Shown here piece by piece: positions 11,847 to 20,699 of a DNA stretch of 45,221 bases. The stretch is from NCBI GenBank assembly GCA_016188495.1, contig JACPHU010000025.1, forward strand, positions 1 through 45,221, given 5' to 3'. The position numbers were made by a program, and so were the translations under genes. Each line of letters starts with the position of its first letter. The stretch's first letter is position 1. Source of the stretch: Candidatus Uhrbacteria bacterium. Its GTDB lineage: Bacteria; Patescibacteriota; Patescibacteriia; UBA9934; GWF2-40-263. A model generated the notes under the pieces. The model had not been told where the DNA came from. It ran no database searches and saw nothing but the letters and a program-made list of their open reading frames with translations.

Positions 11847-12575
11847 ATGAAGAAGAAGTTTTTGCTCTTTTTACTGTTTCTTATGACAGCCTGTTGTCCG
11901 TGCAAGGACGTACAGAAGAATGTCTTTGAACAACCTGTTGAAGTTCAACTGGCCTACTTACACAGTGCCAACGACCAAGAGAACTGGAAAATTCCAGAAG
12001 AGACATTTGCTCATCTTGCTCAAACCGCTCCTGCATGGCCCGAGGGACGCCTCGCATTCCGAAGTTTCCGGATCCGTTTCGGTGAGGGGAACGAAGGAGT
12101 TGAAAAGACCTTTGAGGCGCATGTTCAGCGAATTCAAAACGTGATGGGAGAAAAATTCCAGCGATGGGATTATCGCCTGTTCGAGAAGGTTCCATTCCAA
12201 GACGAACCAGTCGAGCGTTTGCGGCTTCTCAATGGTAATACCTCTCACCACGCCGTGGTCGAATGGATCATCATCGATCTCGATGCCAACCGGCAACGGA
12301 AGTCGATCACGGCAGTGCGGGGACCAACGTCACTGGCGGACGAGCTCTTCGTCTTTATTTGGTTGTTCCAGGACTATGTCCAGAACATAAACTACGACGA
12401 GAACCCTGGCCTCTTTGCCGGCGGCTACGAGTTCAACATCCCCGAGCGCGACGGCGGGCCGTGGCAGAACGTGCCCTGCGTGCTCCGCTACCTGAGCGAT
12501 GGCGCCACGATCCTGGATGCCCATTGGCGGAGCAACGACAACTCGGGCTATTCGGTGCCTCTCCTCAGGGAGTAG
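11847..12575 (+). CDS. hypothetical lipoprotein
   Basis: Signal peptide with lipobox-like FLMTAC; SD AAAGGGGAT. Confidence 0.6.
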   Translation: MKKKFLLFLLFLMTACCPCKDVQKNVFEQPVEVQLAYLHSANDQENWKIPEETFAHLAQTAPAWPEGRLAFRSFRIRFGEGNEGVEKTFEAHVQRIQNVMGEKFQRWDYRLFEKVPFQDEPVERLRLLNGNTSHHAVVEWIIIDLDANRQRKSITAVRGPTSLADELFVFIWLFQDYVQNINYDENPGLFAGGYEFNIPERDGGPWQNVPCVLRYLSDGATILDAHWRSNDNSGYSVPLLRE

Positions 12576-12643
12576 CACTTGAGACTTGGGTGCTTTGCAC
12601 TCGGTGGGTTTTGGGACTTGCCCCTTGGTTTTTTGCCCGTTAA

Positions 12644-12685
12644 GCGGATTCGATACGTCAGTCACGATTGACGTATCGAATCCGC
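12644..12685. repeat. perfect 17-bp hairpin
   Basis: GCGGATTCGATACGTCA-gtcacgat-TGACGTATCGAATCCGC. Confidence 0.85.
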
Positions 12686-12704
12686 ATCTGGTTTTTCGGC
12701 TTCT

Positions 12705-12737
12705 AAGAGTCGTATCTGCGTGTACGACTCTTTTTAT
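12705..12737 (+). terminator. rho-independent terminator
   Basis: AAGAGTCGTA...TACGACTCTTTTTATTTTT. Confidence 0.65.
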
Positions 12738-12765
12738 TTTTGAGAAACAAAAAAACCGCTGTTTG

Positions 12766-12841
12766 TGGTGGACCAATGGGGATTCGAACCCCAGACCCCC
12801 TGCTTGCAAAGCAGGTGCTCTACCAGCTGAGCTATTGGCCC
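12766..12841 (-). tRNA. tRNA-Ala(TGC), CCA encoded
   Basis: GGGCCAATAGCTCAGCTGGTAGAGCACCTGCTTTGCAAGCAGGGGGTCTGGGGTTCGAATCCCCATTGGTCCACCA folds as a cloverleaf. Confidence 0.96.
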
Positions 12842-13074
12842 GTCACAAACAACGGTTTTTATAACGGCAAAATGATAACAATCGAAAGCGAAAACGTCAA
12901 CTGAATCGAATTAAATGAATCGAATTAAAATAAAACATACATATGTTTATAAAAGACAAGACCGCACCCACGAGTACGATCTGTCTGCTACGAATGTTCG
13001 TAGCATACGATCATGCCGCAAGTGCGGTTAGGTACCCTTTTGATCACCGTAGTGATTTAAGGGCTAGAAGTTAT

Positions 13075-13431
13075 TCAATGGATCAAGATGCCAGACAGAA
13101 GGAAGTTCCGCAGACGAGCCATCGATTGTTCGAACAGATCCTCCGCGAGGATGACGAGAGTTTTGTCGGGGTAAAGTCCTCGAATACTCGCATTATCCTC
13201 GGTCGTAGAGAAGATCACGATCGCGGTGGCTTCTTCGGCCAATCTGGCGATCGTACCCGCGTTTTTTGAAGAAACGAATTCGTAATGGTTATTCACCCCA
13301 GAGAGAGGGAAGTCTTTTTCATCCTTCCCATTGTTATCAACGACCAGTATGTGGCGTGCGCCACATACAGAGGTGGAGTGATCAGGATACCTGTTAGAAC
13401 AAGTTCCCCATGCACAAATTTGCATAGCCAT
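13075..13431 (-). CDS. hypothetical protein, Cys-containing
   Basis: 118-aa ORF with AAAGGAAG SD; likely operon with the 14032 gene. Confidence 0.55.
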   Translation of the reverse strand: MAMQICAWGTCSNRYPDHSTSVCGARHILVVDNNGKDEKDFPLSGVNNHYEFVSSKNAGTIARLAEEATAIVIFSTTEDNASIRGLYPDKTLVILAEDLFEQSMARLRNFLLSGILIH

Positions 13432-13498
13432 GTTGTTCTTCCTTTCTATTGGAGTGTGATAATAATCTCACATTAAGAAATACAGGGTTTATCTTACT

Positions 13499-14032
13499 TT
13501 AAAGGGCTCGGTCTCCTTTAAATGTTTTAATAGTCGTCACAGGAAGTCGATTGTTGTTGAGGGCGACCATGTCGTCTTTGAACTGGATTGGTTTCCAGAC
13601 GCGTTCCCCCTCTCGATTGATCCACCAGAAGACCAGAACGGCCTTCCATGTGGAGGCTTCCCGTTCTTCCATATGTTCTTTGAGCCTAATGAATTTCTCT
13701 GTCTCCAGAGATTTTCTCGCGAAATCGAGGAAATATTCGTATTCCATCAATTCGCTATCTAAAAAGTACTCCGGCGAACTTTCTATCGCCGGTCCGACCA
13801 AAGTCGTTTCGTTTCCATCAATGGAAAAGGTACACGTGGGTCTCCTAAAAAATTGAAACCCGACGTATTTTTCTCCTGGTTTCATTTCAACACGGGTTGG
13901 GTCAGTGTGATCTATCAACCCGTTCCAGCAATTGAAGACTAGTTCTCGTACATTCGCATAAGCAACGTACCAGGGAATTTCTTCCTTTTTTGCAGAAACG
14001 ACAGCAATTTCGTTGACGATTTGAACTTTCAC
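13499..14032 (-). CDS. hypothetical protein
   Basis: GTG start preceded by SD GGGAGGT; promoter 14080-14108. Confidence 0.65.
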   Translation of the reverse strand: MKVQIVNEIAVVSAKKEEIPWYVAYANVRELVFNCWNGLIDHTDPTRVEMKPGEKYVGFQFFRRPTCTFSIDGNETTLVGPAIESSPEYFLDSELMEYEYFLDFARKSLETEKFIRLKEHMEEREASTWKAVLVFWWINREGERVWKPIQFKDDMVALNNNRLPVTTIKTFKGDRAL

Positions 14033-14079
14033 TTTTACCTCCCTATTTTTTGTTTCCCCATTTTTAAAACTGACATTGA

Positions 14080-14108
14080 AACATATCAGAAAATGCAGTT
14101 TTTGTCAA
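14080..14108 (-). promoter_or_regulatory. promoter TTGACA-N17-TATGTT
   Basis: minus strand TTGACAaaaactgcATTTTcTGaTATGTT. Confidence 0.6.
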
Positions 14109-14139
14109 TATTTTATGACATAGTTTGTATGATATTATA

Positions 14140-14168
14140 TTGACAAAATGGTCTATTTCTGATATTTT
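14140..14168 (+). promoter_or_regulatory. promoter TTGACA-N17-TATTTT
   Basis: TTGACAaaatggtcTATTTcTGaTATTTT, divergent from 14080-14108. Confidence 0.6.
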
Positions 14169-14243
14169 TTGTTGTTCTGTTGATTTTTTGTCTTCAGAAA
14201 AAAATGAAATTTAACCAAAAGTCTTTTTTGAGAGGGATTCAGG

Positions 14244-15563
14244 ATGACGAAAGTTTCTACTCGTGGGTTGTTTTTCTTTCTATTGGGTCTCTTTTTCGTT
14301 TGCGTGTTGGCATGTATGGGGGGTGGAAACAAGATTCAGGCGAAGGTTTCTTCAACCAAAACTCGGGTTCCTGCAAAAAAAGTTCCGAGTATCAAGATGG
14401 ATACCTATACGCTTTATGTTCCACCCGGTCCTGACAGGCTTCCTGACGTTCCTATAAATTTGATGGAAAAGATTCGGGACGGGATGAAGAAGGTCAAGCA
14501 CGTCCGATTAAATACGGACAAATGCGTTCCCATCAGTTCCTCCCAAAAAGGGATAAAGAAGTGTCTGGGCAATTACGTCATTGCGGCCACGAACGCCCAG
14601 GGAAAGATCAAGCTGATCGAAATTTATGGGGGAGAGCCTTCTGCCGCAGGATTCTCGATCGCTTGTGAGCGAAAGGGGGCGTGCGAGAGTGGAGTGAATC
14701 CGCCATTTATCATCCTATCCCCACCCGGGTGGACGGTTGTCGCTTTAAGGACGGTCGTCTTGGATAGGAACAAACATGACGGGGCAAAGCCTGCGGTTTA
14801 TATCCCTTATTCCAGTAGGCTCAATACGCCCCAGCTGAGAAAAATAGGACTCGAGTATATCAGGTCGGCTATTTTGGGCGCGTGGTATGAACTACGCGCT
14901 AAGAAGATAGAAAGTCTGTATATCGAAGATTATCTGATCACGGATTTCGGTACGCCCGACCATGTGGTCACTCTCATTTTGACAGAACAGGTTCTGTCAG
15001 ATGTCGGTTTTGTACAAGGCACGGAAGCTGAAAAACTCGAGATGCTCAATCGGGCGCTTGTGACCCTGGCGGTGAATGGGTCAGAGAGTTTTCAGTACAC
15101 GATTTCTTCTGTTGGAGCCATGGGACTTGGTCAGGGAATGGCTTCGTCCTATCAATCCACCAGAGGAAAATATCCTAAAGCCGATCTTCCTGAAGATGAC
15201 GTGGAGGGTCGAAAGAATCATCATTCAACCATCAAGATGATGGTCTGTCACACAGACGCAGAATGGTGGGCGATTGAGTCTCTGAAAGAAGTTCTGTTAA
15301 AAGACACTTGGAAACGACGGCTTGTTTTTGCCGCCGGATATAACGCCAGCATCGGTACGGTGCGCAAGGCTCTTGATCGTTGCAATAATAAGAACTGGCG
15401 AACGTGCAAACAGTTGCCTAGTCAGACGCAACGGTATCTGGTCAAATACGAGTGGATCTACAAGGTGCTGTTTGATCAGGTGTTCCGTTCTCGCATCAGG
15501 GTGACCCCAGTAGCGAGAGATGTCACTCCTCTTGTTGCACGCAAAACAAAAACACCGATGTAA
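14244..15563 (+). CDS. lytic-transglycosylase-like putative lipoprotein
   Basis: VCVLAC lipobox-like; SLT-like NGSESFQYTISSVGAMGLGQGM and AAGYNASIGTV...LPSQTQRYLVKY. Confidence 0.65.
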   Translation: MTKVSTRGLFFFLLGLFFVCVLACMGGGNKIQAKVSSTKTRVPAKKVPSIKMDTYTLYVPPGPDRLPDVPINLMEKIRDGMKKVKHVRLNTDKCVPISSSQKGIKKCLGNYVIAATNAQGKIKLIEIYGGEPSAAGFSIACERKGACESGVNPPFIILSPPGWTVVALRTVVLDRNKHDGAKPAVYIPYSSRLNTPQLRKIGLEYIRSAILGAWYELRAKKIESLYIEDYLITDFGTPDHVVTLILTEQVLSDVGFVQGTEAEKLEMLNRALVTLAVNGSESFQYTISSVGAMGLGQGMASSYQSTRGKYPKADLPEDDVEGRKNHHSTIKMMVCHTDAEWWAIESLKEVLLKDTWKRRLVFAAGYNASIGTVRKALDRCNNKNWRTCKQLPSQTQRYLVKYEWIYKVLFDQVFRSRIRVTPVARDVTPLVARKTKTPM

Positions 15564-15577
15564 CCCACCGGTGTCTC

Positions 15578-15614
15578 ACGCAGCAGCGAACCCGTTTCGC
15601 TGCTTTTTCTTTTC
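15578..15614 (+). terminator. rho-independent terminator
   Basis: AGCAGCGAAcccgTTTCGCTGCTTTTTCTTTT. Confidence 0.8.
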
Positions 15615-15626
15615 CATTTCATCCTC

Positions 15627-15852
15627 TCAGGGTAAATACCCCGTCAGCTTGCCTGTCGTGAGTAGATCGAACGGCTGCGTATTTTATTGCCTGAGCCTGC
15701 CTGCCGTGAGCTGCCTGCCATGAGCTTGTCGAATGGTCGAACGGTCGAAGGCCGTATTTGCACCCTTCGACTACGGTTCGTCGAACGAACTTTCGCTCAG
15801 GGAATATGCAGCCTGATACCCCGTCAGCTTGGCTCGCGGGGAGTTTCATTAC
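15627..15852. repeat. dispersed REP-like repeat, copy A
   Basis: 57-nt identical opening block ctcagggtaaataccccgtcagcttgcctgtcgtgagtagatcgaacggctgcgtatt shared with 44838 copy; similar through ...cgctcagggaatatg...gataccccgtc...ttcattac. Confidence 0.85.
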
Positions 15853-15874
15853 TCCGTCACTTCATCACTATTCT

Positions 15875-16864
15875 CTACCCCGCTTTATTCGGCGGCACTT
15901 CTCCTTTCAAAAACGCTAAAATATTTTTTGCTGCTACCTGGCTCATGGCTTGTCGCGTGTTTAACGTGGCAGAGGCTGTATGGGGTGTGAGAACGACGTT
16001 TGTAAGTTTTCGCAGTTCCAGATTGTCCGACGGATCGCAGTCAATGAACGGTTCGCATTCATAGACATCTAATCCCGCTCCCGCGATATCGCCCTTCATA
16101 AGCGCCTTTACCAATGGTTTTTCTTGGACAATAGGACCTCGGGCCGTATTAATGAGGAAGGCTGTTTTTTTCATGAGCTTCAGTTCCCGTGCGCCGATCA
16201 GACCTTTTGTGGACACAAGCAATGGCACATGTACTGACACAATGTCCGATTCTTTCAAAAGCTGGTTGAGATTGCGATAGATCGCCCCTGTTTCTTTTTC
16301 TAGTTTTTTGTTTGGTTTGAGGTCTGTATAAATAATCTTCATGTTAAATCCGTCATGAAGACGTCGAACAACTCCTTCGCCAATCCGACCTGTTCCAATA
16401 ATACCGACGGTTTTTCCAAACAGATCTGTTCCCAAAAACAGTTGCGGACCCCATGCATGATATTTCCCCGCGCGTGTAAATTTATCTGTTTCAACAATAC
16501 GATGAGCCAGAGCAAGCATGAGGGCGATCGTATGTTCCGCGACGGATTCCGATACGGAAGGATGCGGGCTGTTGGTGACCATGATTCCTCTCTTGGACGC
16601 TTCTTTGAGATCGATGTTGTCAAAGCCTACCGCATAGTTGGCGACCATTTTCAGTTGCGGACCAGCCGCATCGAAGACTTCCGCGTCGATTCGTTCCGTA
16701 AGAATAGAAAGAATGATGTCGACTCCCTTCACGCGCTTAAGCAGTTCTTTGCGAGGGATCTGTTGGTCTTTTTCATAAATATCCAGTTTAATACTTTTGT
16801 GTTTTTTCAGAAGCTTTATTCCGCTATCGGGAATGTGTCGCGTGATAAAAACGTGTGTGGACAT
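15875..16864 (-). CDS. D-2-hydroxyacid dehydrogenase (glyoxylate reductase-like)
   Basis: GKTVGIIGTGRIGEGVVRRL; NTARGPIV; TPHTASAT. Confidence 0.9.
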   Translation of the reverse strand: MSTHVFITRHIPDSGIKLLKKHKSIKLDIYEKDQQIPRKELLKRVKGVDIILSILTERIDAEVFDAAGPQLKMVANYAVGFDNIDLKEASKRGIMVTNSPHPSVSESVAEHTIALMLALAHRIVETDKFTRAGKYHAWGPQLFLGTDLFGKTVGIIGTGRIGEGVVRRLHDGFNMKIIYTDLKPNKKLEKETGAIYRNLNQLLKESDIVSVHVPLLVSTKGLIGARELKLMKKTAFLINTARGPIVQEKPLVKALMKGDIAGAGLDVYECEPFIDCDPSDNLELRKLTNVVLTPHTASATLNTRQAMSQVAAKNILAFLKGEVPPNKAG

Positions 16865-16879
16865 AGGGAGTAAAGACGG

Positions 16880-17323
16880 TTAAGCCGCCGCTGCCAGTGG
16901 TCGGTCATTTGCTTGAGGTTTGTGGTTGTGATCGTTTTTGTCCTCTTCTTCCAGAGGGTAACGTGTTCTCGCTTTTGTTATTTTTTCTTCTAACTCACTT
17001 GGTGAGCACAGATCAATTTCTTCCATTTGTCCATAAGAAGTTCGATATTCTTCTGGTTGTGTAAATTCTCGAAGGCCGCCTTCTACCTCTTTCATTCCGA
17101 AAGCTTCAGAAGGCCAACCGATCACAGCAAGTTGATTTGTCCGTGTATTTCGTAAAAGCTGGTATGTTTTTGTTTGTTCTTTGTTTTCATCCCAGATTTT
17201 TTCTTCGAAGGATCCTTGTGGAGATATAGTAAGTTCAAGAAGAGTTTTTGGATTTTTTAATTCAAGCTCTTCCGGACTCAATGGTTCGGGAGTTTCTCTA
17301 AATGAGTACAGGTCACGGTTCAT
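16880..17323 (-). CDS. hypothetical protein
   Basis: 147-aa ORF between dehydrogenase and kinase genes. Confidence 0.55.
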   Translation of the reverse strand: MNRDLYSFRETPEPLSPEELELKNPKTLLELTISPQGSFEEKIWDENKEQTKTYQLLRNTRTNQLAVIGWPSEAFGMKEVEGGLREFTQPEEYRTSYGQMEEIDLCSPSELEEKITKARTRYPLEEEDKNDHNHKPQANDRPLAAAA

Positions 17324-17338
17324 ACAAAAAAGTTATGA

Positions 17339-18304
17339 TTATGTAATGAGAATACGTTTGAGTTGTGTTTTGGAAGGCCATGTTGAGAGGATTCCATGTT
17401 TGGCTCCGTGTTTTTGAACAACCGATTCGGCGTTGAGCGTTGCCACAGCTAATGCTTCACGGATATCTTGCGTTTTGATGAGTCCTGCGACAAATCCTGA
17501 TCCGAACGCGTCTCCTGCTCCTGTGCGTGAAATGGATTTTACGTTTGTGGTAGACGCGTGGGCACTCCATCCATCGCGATAAGCAGTTGCCCCATTGGTA
17601 CCGTCGGTAATCACACGAACCGTACCGTTTGTGTGAAGGATTTCAAACATTTCTTCCAGTTTTTTCTTTTTGGTGAGCAGTTGTGCTTCTTCGCGGTTGA
17701 TAGTCAGAACGTCCACCATTTGGACAAGAGGAAGAATAACGGAGAGGCCTGCTTCAAGTTCGGACGAGCCAGGATTCCACGCGATAGAGATGTTCTTTTT
17801 TTTGGCATGGGAAATGATTTTTTTTGCCAGAGCAACATTGCCTCCTAAGGACGTGAGATACAGCCATTTGGCTGTTTCCAGCGCTTTAAGAGGAATATCC
17901 CGCTGAGTGAATTCTCCGCTTACTCCACGATATACCAGAGCCGTACGTTCGCCCCCTTCCATTGTGAGAAGAGTTGAGTAAGCCGTCTGGCCTCCTTTAA
18001 CCAGACGCACAAGGTGCGAGCTTACCCCAAAGCGCGAGAGATCTTCTATGACATCTTTTCCCGGGCCGTCATCACCCACGCGTGTGATGACGGCTGTACG
18101 CAATCCTAGAGATCCGAATGTTGCTGCGGTGTTTGTTGCTCCTCCGCCTGTGGTAAGGAACAGTTCATGAATTTCAATTTTAGATCCAAGCGTCATGCAT
18201 TCTCCTGTTCCCGTAGCAAATTTTTTGGATTTGAGGGCGATGAATTTATCCGACGAAAGAAAAACGTCTCGTGTGGCTGAACCGATCGTAATGATGTCGT
18301 ACAT
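17339..18304 (-). CDS. PfkB-family carbohydrate kinase
   Basis: MYDIITIGSATRDVFL; GGGATNTAATFGSLGL; SRTGAGDAFGSGFVAG. Confidence 0.9.
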   Translation of the reverse strand: MYDIITIGSATRDVFLSSDKFIALKSKKFATGTGECMTLGSKIEIHELFLTTGGGATNTAATFGSLGLRTAVITRVGDDGPGKDVIEDLSRFGVSSHLVRLVKGGQTAYSTLLTMEGGERTALVYRGVSGEFTQRDIPLKALETAKWLYLTSLGGNVALAKKIISHAKKKNISIAWNPGSSELEAGLSVILPLVQMVDVLTINREEAQLLTKKKKLEEMFEILHTNGTVRVITDGTNGATAYRDGWSAHASTTNVKSISRTGAGDAFGSGFVAGLIKTQDIREALAVATLNAESVVQKHGAKHGILSTWPSKTQLKRILIT

Positions 18305-18344
18305 AAGAAAGAGTTAAAGATTGCTCGAATGCTCGCGATCCCGA

Positions 18345-19268
18345 TTAGCCTTTTCCTGAACATCCAAGCAAACGCATTTTTTGCTGGACCACTTTTGTGA
18401 TGAGTTCCTTGGCAGGAGTGAGGATTTTACGAGGATCAATGACTTCTGGATTTTCTGCGAGAAATTTTCGGATTCCTGCATCAAAGGCGATACGCAGATC
18501 TGAATCGATATTTACTTTGTTTATTCCAAGAGCCACTGCTCGTTTGATGTGTGCATCAGAAATACCTTTGGCTTTTTCGATTTTACAGCCGTAGGCAATG
18601 CATACCTTTTTGATCGCATGGGGAATTCCGGAGGCTCCATGTAAAACCAGCGGGATGGGAGCGACTTTTTTAATCTGTTCAAGACGTTTGAAATCAAGGC
18701 GAGAATCGCCTGAAAATTTATAGGCTCCATGGCTTGTCCCAATGGCAACCGCAAGGGCATCGCAGTGCGTTTGTTGGATAAAATCTTGCGCCTGTTTAGC
18801 CCCGGTGAAATGGGCGTTGCGTTCTTCTACGGAGACAAAATCTTCAATACCTGCGATGGCTCCCAGTTCTGCTTCAACGCTGATGTTTGTTTTATGCGCT
18901 AATGCTACGATTTTTTTCGTTTTTGCCACGTTTTCTTTATAAGGGAGCGACGATCCGTCAAACATGACACTTGTATACAAGCCAGATGTTATGGCTCGTA
19001 TAACCAACGCTTCATTTTTTCCATGATCTAAATGAAAGACGACCGGCCGTTTGCTTTTTTTGGCTGCCAAATGAACAAGAGCTCCGAGTTCCTCCATTCC
19101 CGCATATTCGATGGCTCCTTCGCTGGTTGAAAGAATCACCGGAGAGAGTTCTCGCTCGGCCGCTTCCATGACAGCTTGGAGAGTTTCAAGATTATTGATG
19201 TTAAACGCTCCCACGGCGTATCCGCCACGTTGAGCTTTTTGAAGAACAGGCAAGAGAGAGGTGAGCAT
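18345..19268 (-). CDS. fba: class II fructose-bisphosphate aldolase
   Basis: YAVGAFNINNLETLQAVMEAA; VVFHLDHGKN; SVMFDGSSLPYKEN; AVAIGTSHGAYK; LVLHGASGIP. Confidence 0.92.
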   Translation of the reverse strand: MLTSLLPVLQKAQRGGYAVGAFNINNLETLQAVMEAAERELSPVILSTSEGAIEYAGMEELGALVHLAAKKSKRPVVFHLDHGKNEALVIRAITSGLYTSVMFDGSSLPYKENVAKTKKIVALAHKTNISVEAELGAIAGIEDFVSVEERNAHFTGAKQAQDFIQQTHCDALAVAIGTSHGAYKFSGDSRLDFKRLEQIKKVAPIPLVLHGASGIPHAIKKVCIAYGCKIEKAKGISDAHIKRAVALGINKVNIDSDLRIAFDAGIRKFLAENPEVIDPRKILTPAKELITKVVQQKMRLLGCSGKG

Positions 19269-19269
19269 A

Positions 19270-20241
19270 TTAGATATTTTCTATTTGGAATTCGGGGTGA
19301 TTTGCAAGGCGTTTTTGGATTTCTTCCGAGGAAAGAAGTCCTTTTTGAGGACCCACGAATTGCACCACAGAGGCGGCATTGACCGCTCCCCAACGAAGAC
19401 CTTCACTGCAGGATTGTCCGTGCAAAAGTGCGCCAAGATATCCGGTGGCGAATGAATCTCCCGCACCTGTTGCTTCCAGAGTTTTGCCAGGGAAGATAGG
19501 ACAAAAGCGCAAATCATGTCCTCCAAATTCGTAGGCTCCATTTTTTCCATCGGTGATGACGACGTGTTTGGGCCCCAGTTCCATGAGAGCACCTGCAAGC
19601 TTATGAATTTCTAACGTATTAAGTTTGGTGAGGATCTGTGCCTCTTCTCGATTAACGAAAAGAATAAAACAGTGGGCGATCAGATCGTATAACTCTTGTT
19701 TAAGCTGTTTGATCTGGATGCTTCCTGGGTTCATGGCAATTTTGACCCCATCCTTCTTGCTGTATTCAACGACGTCTTTATATAACCGTTCGTACCCGTG
19801 ACCCATTTCAGCAACATAGATCCAGGCAGGATGAGGGAAATGGTCGGGGAGGTGGTATTCACGCTCAATATGTCCGGTCAGAATGGTTTTTTCACCTTTG
19901 AAATTAAGAACGACCGAATAAGAACTTTGGACGTCCGGAATGGTTTGGATAAATTCTATCCCGACACGTTCGCGTGCGAGAACTTCCAGTGCAAGAGGTC
20001 TGGTTGTATCCATTCCCATAAGCGAAAACACAGCTGTTTTTTGTCCCATGCGAGCAAGTCCCACCGCGACGTTGGGTGCCGATCCAGCGATTTGCGAATC
20101 GACAATGTCCACATCGATCTTGGCTCCGTATTCCAGACACAGCTTGCATTCGGGCATTTTGAGTTCGCATTGGACATTGGCGTCATCCAACACAACGAAG
20201 GTGTCGAGCTTAATGTCTCCGATGGTAATGAGGTCGTACAT
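19270..20241 (-). CDS. PfkB-family carbohydrate kinase
   Basis: MYDLITIGDIKLDTFV; GSAPNVAVGLARMG; EATGAGDSFATGYLGA. Confidence 0.9.
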   Translation of the reverse strand: MYDLITIGDIKLDTFVVLDDANVQCELKMPECKLCLEYGAKIDVDIVDSQIAGSAPNVAVGLARMGQKTAVFSLMGMDTTRPLALEVLARERVGIEFIQTIPDVQSSYSVVLNFKGEKTILTGHIEREYHLPDHFPHPAWIYVAEMGHGYERLYKDVVEYSKKDGVKIAMNPGSIQIKQLKQELYDLIAHCFILFVNREEAQILTKLNTLEIHKLAGALMELGPKHVVITDGKNGAYEFGGHDLRFCPIFPGKTLEATGAGDSFATGYLGALLHGQSCSEGLRWGAVNAASVVQFVGPQKGLLSSEEIQKRLANHPEFQIENI

Positions 20242-20252
20242 AGATCTTTAGT

Positions 20253-20284
20253 ATAACAAAAAAGAGCTGTGACAGCTCTTTTTG
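20253..20284. terminator. bidirectional terminator-like hairpin
   Basis: AAAAAAGAGCTGtgaCAGCTCTTTTTG. Confidence 0.65.
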
Positions 20285-20300
20285 TTTGCGCGGCAGACGG

Positions 20301-20690
20301 CTATATTTTTTTTATTTTTTGAGCAAGTTGAACCAGGAAGGCCTGATCGGCAGGAGCAGCATTTGAAGAATCCAGCTGGCCTACTCCGCTCACAGGCACG
20401 AGGTGGACATGAACATGGTCAACGGCGAATCCTTCTACGCCAACTCCGATCCGGGGAACCTGTAGGGCATTTTTTAAGTGCGTGGCGACTTGCTTTGAGG
20501 CTGCTAGAAGGTGTTGGTAAGACGGATCATCCATATCGAAAAGATAAGATGCATGAGCTTTGGGGATGACGAGCGTATGGCCTTCTTGGATAGGATTGAT
20601 ATCAAGAAACGCGAGGTGAGCATCATCCTCCCAGATTTTATGGCAGGGAATGTCTCCTGTAACGATTTTGCAAAAAAGACAGTCAGGCAT
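20301..20690 (-). CDS. HIT family protein
   Basis: CLFCKIVTGDIP; VDHVHVHLVP. Confidence 0.92.
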   Translation of the reverse strand: MPDCLFCKIVTGDIPCHKIWEDDAHLAFLDINPIQEGHTLVIPKAHASYLFDMDDPSYQHLLAASKQVATHLKNALQVPRIGVGVEGFAVDHVHVHLVPVSGVGQLDSSNAAPADQAFLVQLAQKIKKI

Positions 20691-20699
20691 AGATCGAAA

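Noticed and set aside
12263-12643. 126-aa ORF overlapping the lipoprotein gene
   Set aside because: Out-of-frame overlap in the GC-rich part of 11847-12575; no SD
12943-13269. 108-aa plus ORF
   Set aside because: Antisense to the better supported minus ORF 13075-13431, which has an SD
15627-15852. CRISPR array
   Set aside because: Repeat is palindromic and dispersed, with no regular spacer pattern
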